Source: JASLDZ01 sp964242895 (GTDB lineage Bacteria; Pseudomonadota; Alphaproteobacteria; Caulobacterales; Caulobacteraceae). From it: DNA of 64,000 nucleotides. Both the position numbers and the translations under genes were made by a program. The notes below the pieces were generated by a model, which was not told the DNA's origin, ran no database searches, and was given only the letters and a program-made list of their open reading frames with translations. Shown piece after piece: positions 9,236 through 18,730 of this stretch. Where the stretch lies: NCBI GenBank assembly GCA_964242895.1, contig CAXTBN010000005.1:23970-87969 (forward strand), given 5' to 3'. Numbering within the stretch: position 1 is the stretch's first letter; each line of letters opens with the position of its first letter.

Positions 9236-9610
9236 GGCCGTCCCATGCCTTTGCGTCTCCCGAGGTGCGGCGCTCTGCCGGCGCGCGTCGCCCGGACCGT
9301 CCGCCCGCCTTCCGCGCACGTCAAGCATGACGCTGCGGCAGCTCGCAGTGGTGTTTCAGTTCCGACGCGGAGGCATCGCCGCGCCGAAGCACGGCGGCCC
9401 CCGACCGGCCCTTGTCGCACGCCACCTTCCGACGCGTGACCCGGCTCCCTGTTCCGCACCCGCGCGCCGCCCGTGCGCCCCGCCTCGCCGCGTGAGCGCG
9501 CCATGGCTCGCAGCCCGCCGCGGTGGCGCACGCCGCACCGCCCCGTCCATCCCGCGCGCGCGGCCGAGCAGCGCGCCGGACACCTCTCCGCCTATGGTAT
9601 GCTGACCACC
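9236..9610. other. divergent intergenic region between the ligase cluster and the two-component pair
   Basis: About 370 bp separate the divergent starts of the ligase gene (minus) and the response regulator gene (plus). It must hold promoters for both. It is GC-rich and I see no clear -35/-10 pair, operator or hairpin. The open frames in it look like shadows. Confidence 0.4.
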
Positions 9611-10339
9611 ATGCCCACGGACGTCCTGGACCCCGCCGACGCCGACGTGCTGATCGTGGACGACGACGACGCGCTGCGCGAGGAGATGGCCGACTACCTG
9701 TCCGGCCACGGCTACGTGATCCACCAGGCGCGCGACGCCAAGGAGACCCGCGCCGCGCTGAAGGCCAAGCCGGTGCAGCTCGTGATCCTCGACGTCATGC
9801 TGCCCGGCGAGGACGGCCTCAGCATCTGCCGCAGCCTCGCCGGACCGACCGGGCCGAGCGTGCTGATGCTCAGCTCGCTAGGCGAAAGCATCGACCGCGT
9901 GCTGGGGCTGGAGCTCGGGGCGGACGATTATGTGGTCAAGCCCGTCAGCCCCCGCGAGCTGCTGGCGCGGGTGCGTGCGCTGCTGCGTCGCCGCGGCGGC
10001 GAGGGCCAGCCGATCTCGCGCGGCGCGACCTACGCCTTCTCCGGCTTCCGCTTCGACCTGGTGCGCCGCCAGTTGCGCGCGCCGGACGGCACGGTGATCA
10101 TGCTGACGCCCGGCGAGCTGTCGCTGCTGGGCGCCTTCGTGGAGAACCCGGCCAAGGTGCTGTCGCGCGAGGAGCTGGTGCGCCTGTCGCGGGGCGAGCA
10201 GGCCGACGTGTTGGACCGCGCCGTGGACATCCAGATCAGCCGGCTGCGGCGCAAGCTGAACAGTCAGTCCAAGGACGAGATCATCAAGACGCACCGCGGG
10301 CTCGGCTACATCCTCGACACCAAGGTCAGCCGCACGTGA
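9611..10339 (+). CDS. OmpR-family response regulator
   Basis: 242 aa from ATG 9611; an in-frame ATG at 9599 would add four residues. The receiver has acidic residues DDDD at 17-20, phosphoacceptor D61 in LVILDVMLPGEDG, the switch region LMLSSLGESIDR, and Lys in DDYVVKPVSP. The C-terminal winged helix (from about residue 140) has ELSLLGAFVENPAKVLSRE and IQISRLRRKLN, then KTHRGLGYIL. It therefore binds DNA when phosphorylated. Its stop overlaps the GTG of the histidine kinase gene, so the pair is translationally coupled. Confidence 0.93.
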   Translation: MPTDVLDPADADVLIVDDDDALREEMADYLSGHGYVIHQARDAKETRAALKAKPVQLVILDVMLPGEDGLSICRSLAGPTGPSVLMLSSLGESIDRVLGLELGADDYVVKPVSPRELLARVRALLRRRGGEGQPISRGATYAFSGFRFDLVRRQLRAPDGTVIMLTPGELSLLGAFVENPAKVLSREELVRLSRGEQADVLDRAVDIQISRLRRKLNSQSKDEIIKTHRGLGYILDTKVSRT

Positions 10340-12552
10340 CGGAGGCCGCGCGCCCGCTGCGGCCGCGCGGCGCGCCCCTGGCGCTGCAGGTCACCGCGCT
10401 CCTGGTCGGCAGCCTGGTGGTGGCGCAGACGGTGACGCTCGGCCTGACGCTGCTGCTTCCACCCGCCCCCGCGCCGCAGCACCCGCTGTCCGAGGTCGCG
10501 GCCGCGCTGCGGGGCGCCGCGCTGCGGGCGGACGGCTCGCGCCCGCTGGTGCGCACGGTGCGCGACGCGCCCCCGAGCCTGCAAAGTGTCGGCTGGACCT
10601 CATCGGAGCCGGAGCGGGCTCGGTTGGCCGCGCTGGTCGGCGCGCCGGAGGCGGACGTGCGTCTGCTGTTCTACTCGCCGCCGCCCTTCGCCGGCGCACC
10701 CGTGCGGGGGGCGCGCTTGGAGCCGACGATCCGCGCTCGCCTGCAGCAGGCCTCGCTGGCGGCGCTCCTGTTCGCCGCGGCGCCTCCCTACGGCGGCGGC
10801 TCCGGAGTGTCGGGCGACGCCGGGGCGAGCCGGGGCGGCGACGCCGGGGGCGGAGGGCGGCGCGGCCTCGGAGGCGGGCGCGACGACCGTCCCGGCGGCG
10901 CGGGCGCGGGGGGCGGCTCAGGACCGCGCACCGGACCTGCGGCGGTGCCCGGCGGCGGAGCGTTCCGGGGAACGCCGGCGGCCGACGCAGGCGTGGTCTC
11001 CCGCTATCCCTCGCACGGCGTCGTTCCCGACGCCGTGCTGCGGGGTGGCCGGGCCCAGGCGGTCGCCGCCCCGACGACGGGCGCCGCGGCCGGGTCGTCC
11101 AGCGCGAGCGTGGGGCCGTTCTCGCCGCGCGCCGCCGCGGCCGCGTTGGCCGCCACCACGCCCGGGCGGGCGCTGTCGGCCCCGACGACGGCCCCGTCCA
11201 CCGTCGCCGCCGTTGTCGCTCCGCCCACGAGGCCGGTGCTGCGCGCATCCGGCTCCGCAGCGCCGGCGCTGGCGATCGCGTCCGGCCTCGCCCTCGGCGC
11301 GCTGGCTGCGCACGAGCTCGCTCCGCACGGCGCCGCACCCTCGCGCGGACGGCGGGTCGATCCGGCGGCGCCGCGGGACTTCGGCGCGGCTCCTCCCCTC
11401 CCTGCGGCTCCGGAGCTGGAGCCCGCCGCGCCGCCGCCGATCGACGCCGCCTCGCCCGTGACGCCTGCGCTCGCCGCGCGGCTCAGCCCTTCGCAAGCGC
11501 TCGCCGTCGTCCGCACGCAGGCCGACCGGTCCGCGGCGGACCGGGGCGGCTACCTGCTGCCCTCGTCGTCCGCCGCGACCGGATTGTTCGGCGCCCGCAC
11601 CACCGCCTACGTGGAGGGCGACTTCGTGGCCGCGCTGCGCGTCGCGCCCGGGCGCTGGGTCACGGTGCAGCCCCGGCCGGAGGGCTTCCCCAACAGCTGG
11701 CAGCGGCGTGTGCTGTTGTGGTTCGCCCTGTCGCTCGCCGTGGTGGCGCCGCTCGGCCTCTTGTTCGCCCGACGCCTCGCCGCGCCGCTGCGCGACTTCG
11801 CCGCCGCCGCCGAGCGGCTGGGCAAGGACCCGTCCGGCCAGCACCTGCGCCTGGGCGGACCCGCCGAGGTCGGCCGCGCGGCGCAAGCCTTCAACCGAAT
11901 GCAGGGCCGGCTGAAGCGCTACATCGACGACCGCACCGCCATGGTGGGCGCCATCAGCCATGACCTGCGCACGCCCCTCGCCCGCATGCGCTTCCGCCTG
12001 GAGCGCGCGCCCGCCGACGTCCGCGCGCCCGTCCTGGCCGACATCGCGCAGATGGAGGAGATGATCTCCTCCGTGCTGGTGTTCATCCGCGACGCGAGCG
12101 AGCCCGCCGTGCGCGAGCGCGTGGACCTGCGCTCGATCCTGGAATGCGTGGTCGACGGCGCGGCCGAGACGGGCGCGCAGGCCGAGCTCGACCCGGGCGA
12201 GGCCGTGCCGGTGGACGTCGACAGCCTGTCGGTGCAGCGCGTCGTGTCCAACCTGATCGAGAACGCGCTCAAGTACGGCGAGCACGCCCGCGTGCGCATG
12301 TACGCCGAGGGCGCCGAGGCCGTGGCCGAGGTCGAGGACGACGGCCCCGGCCTGCCCCCGGAGGAGATGGAGCGCGTGTTCCTGCCCTTCTACCGCTCCG
12401 AGCGGGCCCGCACGCTGGACACGCGCGGCATCGGCCTGGGCCTGGCGGTGTCGCGCTCCATCGCCCGTGCGCACGGCGGCGACGTGCGCCTGCTCAGCCG
12501 CGGGCGCGGGCTGGTGGCTCAGCTGCGGCTGCCCATCGCCGAGAAGGTCTGA
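10336..12552 (+). CDS. EnvZ-like sensor histidine kinase with a long low-complexity sensor region
   Basis: 738 aa from GTG 10336, overlapping the regulator stop (GTGA). TM1 is about residues 15-40. A periplasmic region follows with an unusual Gly/Ala/Pro-rich stretch at about 150-385, then TM2 (458-478, VLLWFALSLAVVAPLGLLFA), a HAMP domain, HisKA with H542 in AISHDLRTPLARM, and HATPase_c with the N box (NLIENALKYG), DDGPGLP and GIGLGLAVS. All kinase motifs are intact. The low-complexity insertion is not typical of EnvZ-type sensors, which have about 120 periplasmic residues, so the sensed signal cannot be inferred. It acts in the inner membrane and phosphorylates the regulator encoded just upstream. 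Confidence 0.92.
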   Translation: MTEAARPLRPRGAPLALQVTALLVGSLVVAQTVTLGLTLLLPPAPAPQHPLSEVAAALRGAALRADGSRPLVRTVRDAPPSLQSVGWTSSEPERARLAALVGAPEADVRLLFYSPPPFAGAPVRGARLEPTIRARLQQASLAALLFAAAPPYGGGSGVSGDAGASRGGDAGGGGRRGLGGGRDDRPGGAGAGGGSGPRTGPAAVPGGGAFRGTPAADAGVVSRYPSHGVVPDAVLRGGRAQAVAAPTTGAAAGSSSASVGPFSPRAAAAALAATTPGRALSAPTTAPSTVAAVVAPPTRPVLRASGSAAPALAIASGLALGALAAHELAPHGAAPSRGRRVDPAAPRDFGAAPPLPAAPELEPAAPPPIDAASPVTPALAARLSPSQALAVVRTQADRSAADRGGYLLPSSSAATGLFGARTTAYVEGDFVAALRVAPGRWVTVQPRPEGFPNSWQRRVLLWFALSLAVVAPLGLLFARRLAAPLRDFAAAAERLGKDPSGQHLRLGGPAEVGRAAQAFNRMQGRLKRYIDDRTAMVGAISHDLRTPLARMRFRLERAPADVRAPVLADIAQMEEMISSVLVFIRDASEPAVRERVDLRSILECVVDGAAETGAQAELDPGEAVPVDVDSLSVQRVVSNLIENALKYGEHARVRMYAEGAEAVAEVEDDGPGLPPEEMERVFLPFYRSERARTLDTRGIGLGLAVSRSIARAHGGDVRLLSRGRGLVAQLRLPIAEKV

Positions 12553-12567
12553 CGCCCGTGAACGAAG

Positions 12568-12595
12568 GCCCGCCCTCCGTCGCCGGAGGGCGGGC
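12568..12595 (+). terminator. strong GC-rich hairpin between convergent genes
   Basis: GCCCGCCCTCC is followed by its inverted copy GGAGGGCGGGC, giving a perfect 12-bp stem with a TCGC loop. It lies 16 nt after the histidine kinase stop and before the convergent DUF885 stop. There is no T tract, so it may act bidirectionally as a weak intrinsic terminator or as an mRNA 3' stabiliser. Confidence 0.65.
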
Positions 12596-12746
12596 TCCCC
12601 GGACGGAGGCCGCCGGACTTGGGGCGGGCTGAAGCGCCCGACCGCCCCGGCCGGATGGGTAAGATGCCGGCGCGCCGCGGCCCGGTGAGGGCCGGCTTGC
12701 GTCGTGCGCGCGCCGGGTCGGTTTCGGGGCCGAAACGCAGGCGCGC

Positions 12747-14600
12747 TCAGGCCCGCAGCCGCGCCTCGGTGCGCGCGTCCACCACGCGCTCCAGCACCGT
12801 CAGCGGCATGGCGCCCTGGCGGAGCACGCCGTGGAAGTCCTTGAGGTCGAACCGGGCGCCCAGGCGGGCCTTGGCCTTCTCGCGCAGGCGCACCCAGGTG
12901 GTGTGGCCGATCTTGTACGAGCACGCCTGCCCCGGCCAGACAACGTAGCGGTCGATCTCGCGCTGGCTGCGCGGGACGGGGTAGCCGGTGGCCTGCACGA
13001 GGTAGTCGGTCGCCTTCTCGCGGCTCCAGCGCTCGTGGTGCATGCCGGTGTCGACCACCAGGCGCGCCGCGCGGAACAGGAACGACTGCAGAAAGCCGGC
13101 GCGGCCGAGCGGATCGTCGTCGTACACGCCCAGCTCGCCCGCCAGCTGCTCGGCGTAGAGCGCCCAACCCTCCGTGTAGGCGGCGAACCCTCCCCGACGG
13201 CGGATTTGCGGGATCTCCGTCGACTCCTGCGCGGTGGAGATCTGCAGGTGGTGGCCGGGGATGCCCTCGTGCCAAGTCAGCGTCGGCAGGCCGAACTTGG
13301 GCCAGTCGTGCGTAGTCTTCAGGTTGATGTAGTAGATCGCCGGGCGAGAGCCGTCCAAGCTCGCGCCGTTGTAGTAGCCGTTGGGCGCCCCGTCCTGGAT
13401 GAAGGGCGGCACGCGGCGGATGGTCAGCGGCGCCTTGGGCAGGGTGTCGAACGCGCGCGGCAAGAGCGGCGTCATCTTGGCAACGTAGCCGTTCAGCGCG
13501 GCCAGGAGCTGGTCGCGACCGGGGTCGGTGTCCGGGTAGAGCTGCGCCGGGTCGTCGCCGAGCTTGACCAGGCGCTCGGCCACCGTGCCCTGCGCATAGC
13601 CCTGCGCCTTGAGGATGGTGTCGAGCTGCGCGGTGATCTCCGCCACCTGCTGCAGCCCCAGCCGGTGCACCTCGGCGGGCGAAAGCGTGGTGGTGGTCGC
13701 CGCGTTCAGCGCCGCGGCATAGTAGGCGTCGCCCTGCGGCAGCCGCCAGCAGCCCGCCTCGTGCGTCGAGCGCGCGCGCAGGTCGTGCGTGTGCGCGATC
13801 AGCCGGTCGAGCGCCGGGTGCACCTCGCCGGTCACGATCCGCTCCGCCCGGGCGCCGTAGGCGTCGCCGTCGAGGCCGGCCGCCTTGGCCTTGCGCCGCA
13901 CGCTCTCGACCAGCACCACCTCGTGCACGGGGCGGCCGCGCAGGGCGGCCATCTGCCCCAGCGCCGTGTCGAGGGTGAAGTCGGGCGCGATCACGCCCAT
14001 CGCCGCCGCAGCGCGCGAGCGCTCAATGTCCTGGTCCGTCACCACGGCGAAGGCGCGCAGGCGGTCGAGGTAGGCGTCGGCGTCGTCGGCCGTGCGGATC
14101 TGGTGCGCGCTGTCCAGGAAGTCCGGCACGTCCTGGTAGGCGCCCGACAGCTGGCTGATCACGTAGGGCACGTAGCGGCCGCCGTTGGAGCCGTAGGCGA
14201 AGCGCGCGCCGCCCTCCACCGACTGACGCAGGGTGTAGTCCACCACCTCGTAATCGACCGTGGAGGCGACGGAGAGCTTGGCGCGGTCGATCAGGCCCAG
14301 GCGCTGCAGGCGGTCTCGCGTGCGGGCGAGGCGGTGCTGCTTCTCCGCCTCCGTGCGCGGGTCGAGGCGGTGCTTCAGCGCGGCGCGCGGCCCCTTGTCG
14401 AGGCCGAGCGAGGTCGCCGCCTGCGCGCTGTCGTCCACCTGCTCCTGGAAGAAGGCGTCCAGCAGCGCGCGCAGCCGCACGTCCTCAGATCCGCCGGCGG
14501 GTGCGCCGCCCCCCGCAGGCGGCTGGGCGGCGAGCGGCCCGGCGGCGGCGAGGCCGGCGACGGCGGCGGTCCCGGCCAGGAGGTCGCGGCGGTGGAGCAT
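12747..14600 (-). CDS. DUF885 family protein, Tat-exported (paralogue 1)
   Basis: 617 aa. The N-terminus has a twin-arginine signal (RRDLLAG, then a hydrophobic stretch ending AAGPLAAQ). The DUF885 hallmark is present: WHEGIPGHHLQIS (an HExxxGHH zinc-peptidase-like motif), followed by YTEGWALYAEQLAGE and, near the end, VVWPGQACSYKIGH. DUF885 proteins are M32-like helical predicted metallopeptidases of unknown substrate. The gene sits 22 bp downstream of a second DUF885 gene on the same strand, a tandem duplication. Location is predicted as periplasm or outer surface. Confidence 0.9.
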   Translation of the reverse strand: MLHRRDLLAGTAAVAGLAAAGPLAAQPPAGGGAPAGGSEDVRLRALLDAFFQEQVDDSAQAATSLGLDKGPRAALKHRLDPRTEAEKQHRLARTRDRLQRLGLIDRAKLSVASTVDYEVVDYTLRQSVEGGARFAYGSNGGRYVPYVISQLSGAYQDVPDFLDSAHQIRTADDADAYLDRLRAFAVVTDQDIERSRAAAAMGVIAPDFTLDTALGQMAALRGRPVHEVVLVESVRRKAKAAGLDGDAYGARAERIVTGEVHPALDRLIAHTHDLRARSTHEAGCWRLPQGDAYYAAALNAATTTTLSPAEVHRLGLQQVAEITAQLDTILKAQGYAQGTVAERLVKLGDDPAQLYPDTDPGRDQLLAALNGYVAKMTPLLPRAFDTLPKAPLTIRRVPPFIQDGAPNGYYNGASLDGSRPAIYYINLKTTHDWPKFGLPTLTWHEGIPGHHLQISTAQESTEIPQIRRRGGFAAYTEGWALYAEQLAGELGVYDDDPLGRAGFLQSFLFRAARLVVDTGMHHERWSREKATDYLVQATGYPVPRSQREIDRYVVWPGQACSYKIGHTTWVRLREKAKARLGARFDLKDFHGVLRQGAMPLTVLERVVDARTEARLRA

Positions 14601-14622
14601 CGGTGGTCCTTGCGGGGCGGAG

Positions 14623-16467
14623 TCAGGCGGAGCGTAGGCGGTCGGCCACCACCTGGTCCAGCACCGCCAACGGCACGGAGCCGCCCGTCAGCACCGCGTC
14701 GTGGAACGGGCGCAGGTCGGCGCCGCGCGCACGACGCCACTGCTGGCGCAGGCGCAGGATGTCGAGCTTGCCGAGCATGTAGCCGCACGCCTGCCCCGGC
14801 CAGACGGCGTAGCGCTCCACCTCGCTCGCGGCCGCGCTCTCGGGGTCGCCCAGCTGCTCGACGAAGTAGGCGACGGCGCGCTCGCGCGTCCACCGCTCCT
14901 GGTGCAGGCCGGTGTCGATCACTAGCCGCACGGCGCGCAGCAGGGCGTCGTGCAGGTAGCCGATCCGGCCGAGCGGGTCGTCGGCGTAGAGCCCCATCTC
15001 ATCGGCCAGCTGCTCGGCGTAGAGCGCCCAGCCCTCCACGTAGGCGTTGTTCCCCAGCGTGAGCCGGTAGAAGGGCAGCTGCTGCTCCTGCTGAATGGAG
15101 ATCTGCAGGTGGTGGCCGGGGATGGCCTCGTGGAAGCAAAGCGTCGGCAACATCCAGCGCGGCAGCTCGGCGGTGTCCTTCAGGTCGATGTAGTAGGTGC
15201 CCGGCCGCGAGCCGTCCAACGCGCCGTTGACGTAGTTCGACGAGGCGCCGAGCTCGATGGCCGGCGGCACGCGCTTGATTTGCACGTCCGCCTTGGGAAG
15301 TACGCCGAAATATTGCGGCAGCCTCTGGCGCACCTGCGCGACCTTGACGTTGGCGTCGGCGATCAGCTTGGCCTTGCCCTCGTCGGTGTTGGCGTAGAGG
15401 TGCCGCGGATCGGCGAACAGCGCGCGCAGCCGCTCGCCGGGCGTCCCCTGCGCCATGCCCTGCGCGCGGAAGGTGCGGTCAAGTTCGGCCCCCAGGCTCG
15501 CCACCAGCTCCAGCCCGGTGCGGTGGATCGCGGCGGGGCTCAGCGACGTGGAGGTCTGCGACTTGAGCGACAGGGCGTAGAACGCCTCGCCGTCCGCGAA
15601 CTTCCACACGCCGGCGTCGTGTGTCGCACGCGCCTTGAGCGAGGTCAGGAGCGCGATCTGCCGGTCCAGCGCCGGCTGCACGTTCATCTCGTAGATGGCC
15701 GCCGCCGGGCGCTCCCAGTCGCCCGCGACGCCCGCCTCCCGCGCCCGGCGCACGAGCGATTGCACCAGTGTCGCCGAGGCCGCCGGTTGATCGCGCAGGG
15801 CGTGCAGCTGGGCCAGGGTGCGGTCTAGGGCGAAGTCGGGCGGCAGCACGTCGGCGCCCGCGTCGTGGCGCACCGCCTCGACCTCCTGGTCGAGCACCTG
15901 CGCGAAGGCGTTCAGACGCGCGAGGTAGGCGTCGGCGTCCTCGCGCGTCTTGATCACGTGCTGGCTGTCGAGGAGGTCGGGCACGCTCTGGTAAGCGCCG
16001 TTGAGCTGGCTCAGCACGTAAGGCTGCCCGGGGCCGCCGCCGTCCGGGAAGCGCGTGTCGCCGTCCACGGCCACGTCCAGGGTGAAGTGCGCCGTGTCCC
16101 AGTTCACCGCGTCCGCGCCGGAGAGGCGGTCGCGCGGGATCGACCGCAGCGCGGCGAGCTGCTGGCGGCGGCGGCCCGCGTCGTCGCTGCGGCCGGCGAG
16201 GGAGCGGACGTCCAGTCGGCGCTTGGCGTCGGCGCGCTCGCCCTTGTCCAGGCCGAAGGTGGTGGCCGTCTCCGGCGAGCGGTCCAGCACCTGAACGCCG
16301 AAGCGGTCGATCAGGGCGCGCAGCTGCTGCGAGGGCGTGCCGACCGCGCCGGGCGGGGAGAGGTCAGGCTTCGGATCGGTGCGGAGACGGCGCGGGAGCT
16401 GGGCGCGGGCCGCCGTCCCGAACGGCAGGGCGGCGGCGGTGGCGAGGAGGACGCGGCGGCTGAACAC
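14623..16467 (-). CDS. DUF885 family protein, exported (paralogue 2)
   Basis: 614 aa. The signal sequence begins MFSRRVLLATAAALPFG and has an AQ cleavage region. It has FHEAIPGHHLQIS, YVEGWALYAEQLADE and AVWPGQACGYMLG, the same ordered motifs as the next gene, but diverged elsewhere, so the duplication is not recent. The conserved histidines and glutamates suggest a functional metal site. It is first of the two-gene DUF885 pair on the minus strand and 62 bp from the end of cckA. The substrate is unknown. Confidence 0.9.
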   Translation of the reverse strand: MFSRRVLLATAAALPFGTAARAQLPRRLRTDPKPDLSPPGAVGTPSQQLRALIDRFGVQVLDRSPETATTFGLDKGERADAKRRLDVRSLAGRSDDAGRRRQQLAALRSIPRDRLSGADAVNWDTAHFTLDVAVDGDTRFPDGGGPGQPYVLSQLNGAYQSVPDLLDSQHVIKTREDADAYLARLNAFAQVLDQEVEAVRHDAGADVLPPDFALDRTLAQLHALRDQPAASATLVQSLVRRAREAGVAGDWERPAAAIYEMNVQPALDRQIALLTSLKARATHDAGVWKFADGEAFYALSLKSQTSTSLSPAAIHRTGLELVASLGAELDRTFRAQGMAQGTPGERLRALFADPRHLYANTDEGKAKLIADANVKVAQVRQRLPQYFGVLPKADVQIKRVPPAIELGASSNYVNGALDGSRPGTYYIDLKDTAELPRWMLPTLCFHEAIPGHHLQISIQQEQQLPFYRLTLGNNAYVEGWALYAEQLADEMGLYADDPLGRIGYLHDALLRAVRLVIDTGLHQERWTRERAVAYFVEQLGDPESAAASEVERYAVWPGQACGYMLGKLDILRLRQQWRRARGADLRPFHDAVLTGGSVPLAVLDQVVADRLRSA

Positions 16468-16529
16468 GGGGCGAAGGGCTCCGGCGAGGACGCGCGACCC
16501 TTAATCCAAACCCCGGCGTTGGGAAGGGA

Positions 16530-18662
16530 TCAGGCCGCCTGCAGCTGCTGCTTCACCCGCTCGGCCAGCACCTTGATGTCGATGGGCTTGGGCAGGAAGG
16601 TCACACCCTCCTCGCCCTCCAGGAGGTCGGAGAACTCCGCTTCGGCGTAGCCGGAGATGAACATCACCTGCGCGTCGCCCAGGAACGGCCGCGCGCGCTT
16701 CAGGAGCGTCGGGCCGTCCAGGCCGGGCATGATAACGTCGGAGATCAGGAGGTCGATCTTGCCCGCCTCCTGCTCGGCCAGCTCCAGCGCCTCCTCGCCG
16801 TCGCACGCCTCGATCACCTCGTAGCCGCGGGCGCGAAGCAGGCGCGCGGCGATGATGCGCACGGCGTCCTCGTCCTCCACGAACAGGATGCGGCCGGCGC
16901 CGGACAGGTCGCGCGGCTTGGGCGCCGCTTTGGGCGCGGCGGGGGCCGCCTCTGCGGCCGTGAGGTGATGCACGGGCAGGAAGATGCGGAAGGCGGCGCC
17001 GCGGCCGGGCGCGGAGTCCACATGGATCCAGCCGTCGGCCTGCTTGACGATGCCGTAGACGGTGGCGAGGCCGAGCCCCGTCCCCTCCCCCACCGGCTTG
17101 GTGGTGAAGAAGGGCTCGAAGATCTTGTCGATCACAGCGGCGGGCATGCCGGGGCCGTTGTCGCTGACCTCGATCATCGCCGTGCCGTCGGCGGGCGGAT
17201 CGGGCCAGCCCAGCGAGCGCGTTTCGGCGGCGGAGAGGCCGGCGGTCCTGATGCGCACCACGCCCGAGGCCCCGTCGCTCACGCCGTGGCTGCGGAGCGC
17301 GTCGCGCGCGTTGACGGCCAGGTTCATCACCGCGGTCTCGAGCTGGCCCTTGTCGGCGCGCACCTTGGGCAGGTCGCGGCCGTGCTCGGTGACGAGCTTC
17401 ACGTCCTCGCGCAGCAGGCGGCGGAGCAGCACCTCGAACTCGTTGATCAGCTCGCCCAGCTCCAGCGTCTCGCGCTGCACGGTCTGCTTGCGGCTGAAGG
17501 CGAGGAGCTTGCGCACGAGGTCGGCGGCGCGGACGCCCGTCTGACGGATCTCGTTCAGCCCCTCGTAGCTGGGGTCGCCCACCGGGTGACGGTGGAGCAG
17601 TTCGTCGAGCCGCAGCTGGATGGCGGTGAGCAGGTTGTTGAAGTCGTGCGCCACGCCGCCGGCGAGCTGGCCGATGGCCTGCATCTTCTGGCTCTGGCCG
17701 AGCTGCAGCTCGAGCTGCTTCTGCTCGGTGACATCCAGCAGGTAGGCGAGCGTGCGGCCGCCCGCGGCGGTGAGGTACAGGTGCGCGACGCGCGGGGGCT
17801 CTCCGGCCAGGCGAACCTCCACCGGACCGGCGCGGCCGGCGGCGATGCGCTCGGCGGCGTCGGCCCGGCTGGGCGCGTCCAGGAGGTCGGCGAAGGCGCC
17901 CCCGGCGCGCGCGCGACCGCCGGTCATGGCCGCGAGCGCGCCGTTCACCTCCAGCACGGAGGCCGCGAACGGGTCGGACCCGTCCAGCAGCGCGGCCCCG
18001 AAGGGCGCGGCCACGGCGAAGGCATCCAGTGCGACGGGCGCTTCGGCGGGGGGCGCGGGCGGCGGCGCTTCGACCACCGGCGCGGGCGGCGCTTCCGTCC
18101 GCGTCTCGACCAGCGCCAGCCGCACCAGCAGGCGGTCGCCTCCGAGCCGCGACACGGCGGCGAGGCGAGGGCCGTCGCGCGTGGACACCGTCGCCTCGCC
18201 CGCACCCTCGCGTCGCGCCGCAGCCAAGGCGGCGTAGAGTCCGCCGGTCGCACGGGGCAGCCGGCGCGCGTCGCCGGCCCACAGGGCGCGCCAGCCCGCG
18301 TTCGCCGCCACGATCCGTCCGTCGCCGCCCGCCACGGACGCCGGCTCGCCGAGCGCGGCCACCAGCTCGACGGCCCCGGCGTCGGGGCCGCGCGTGTCGG
18401 TCCGCACGTCGGCCCCGAAGGCCAGGATGTTGACGATGGCGAAGCCCGCGAGCCCCGTCAGCAGCAGGATGCCCGGCAGGGTCATGGGCGCGGGGCGGAA
18501 GGCGGGCCACGCCGCAAAGGCCATGGCCGCGATGAAGAACAGGGCCGCACCCGCCACGAAGGGGTCCAGGCCGCGCCGGGCGGGCTTGGGGGCGATCTCG
18601 ACCATGGGCGTGTCCGCAGAACCTGGGGCGCCGCGCGCCGCGCACCCGCTCGGACGCAGCAT
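16530..18662 (-). CDS. cckA: hybrid histidine kinase CckA (cell-cycle kinase)
   Basis: 710 aa. Two N-terminal transmembrane segments (about residues 32-50 and 60-80) are followed by PAS-like regions, HisKA with H339 in GVAHDFNNLLTAIQL, HATPase_c (MNLAVNARDA, DNGPGMP, GTGLGLATVYGIV) and a C-terminal receiver with D642 in LLISDVIMPGLDGP and FLPKPIDI. This is the CckA architecture and length (Caulobacter CckA is about 690 aa). CckA phosphorylates ChpT, which passes phosphate to CtrA and CpdR and so controls cell cycle and flagellar genes. It follows flhB on the same strand with a 68-bp gap, as in Caulobacter. The HDFNNLL form of the H box is typical of CckA. Confidence 0.93.
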   Translation of the reverse strand: MLRPSGCAARGAPGSADTPMVEIAPKPARRGLDPFVAGAALFFIAAMAFAAWPAFRPAPMTLPGILLLTGLAGFAIVNILAFGADVRTDTRGPDAGAVELVAALGEPASVAGGDGRIVAANAGWRALWAGDARRLPRATGGLYAALAAARREGAGEATVSTRDGPRLAAVSRLGGDRLLVRLALVETRTEAPPAPVVEAPPPAPPAEAPVALDAFAVAAPFGAALLDGSDPFAASVLEVNGALAAMTGGRARAGGAFADLLDAPSRADAAERIAAGRAGPVEVRLAGEPPRVAHLYLTAAGGRTLAYLLDVTEQKQLELQLGQSQKMQAIGQLAGGVAHDFNNLLTAIQLRLDELLHRHPVGDPSYEGLNEIRQTGVRAADLVRKLLAFSRKQTVQRETLELGELINEFEVLLRRLLREDVKLVTEHGRDLPKVRADKGQLETAVMNLAVNARDALRSHGVSDGASGVVRIRTAGLSAAETRSLGWPDPPADGTAMIEVSDNGPGMPAAVIDKIFEPFFTTKPVGEGTGLGLATVYGIVKQADGWIHVDSAPGRGAAFRIFLPVHHLTAAEAAPAAPKAAPKPRDLSGAGRILFVEDEDAVRIIAARLLRARGYEVIEACDGEEALELAEQEAGKIDLLISDVIMPGLDGPTLLKRARPFLGDAQVMFISGYAEAEFSDLLEGEEGVTFLPKPIDIKVLAERVKQQLQAA

Positions 18663-18730
18663 CGGACGGTCACGATGAACGTAGCCTTACGGCGTCGAAG
18701 ACGCGAGCCGGCGCGGTGTCGCGGCCGCCG

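Noticed and set aside
10918..13275. 785-codon open frame on the minus strand over the histidine kinase
   Set aside because: Low-complexity shadow of the kinase and DUF885 genes; codon pattern of third-position GC in the real frames explains it.
12831..15062. 743-codon plus-strand frame over the DUF885 genes
   Set aside because: Antisense shadow with no protein features.
16501..18645. 714-codon open frame overlapping cckA
   Set aside because: Same strand, different frame; cckA has all kinase motifs and this frame has none.
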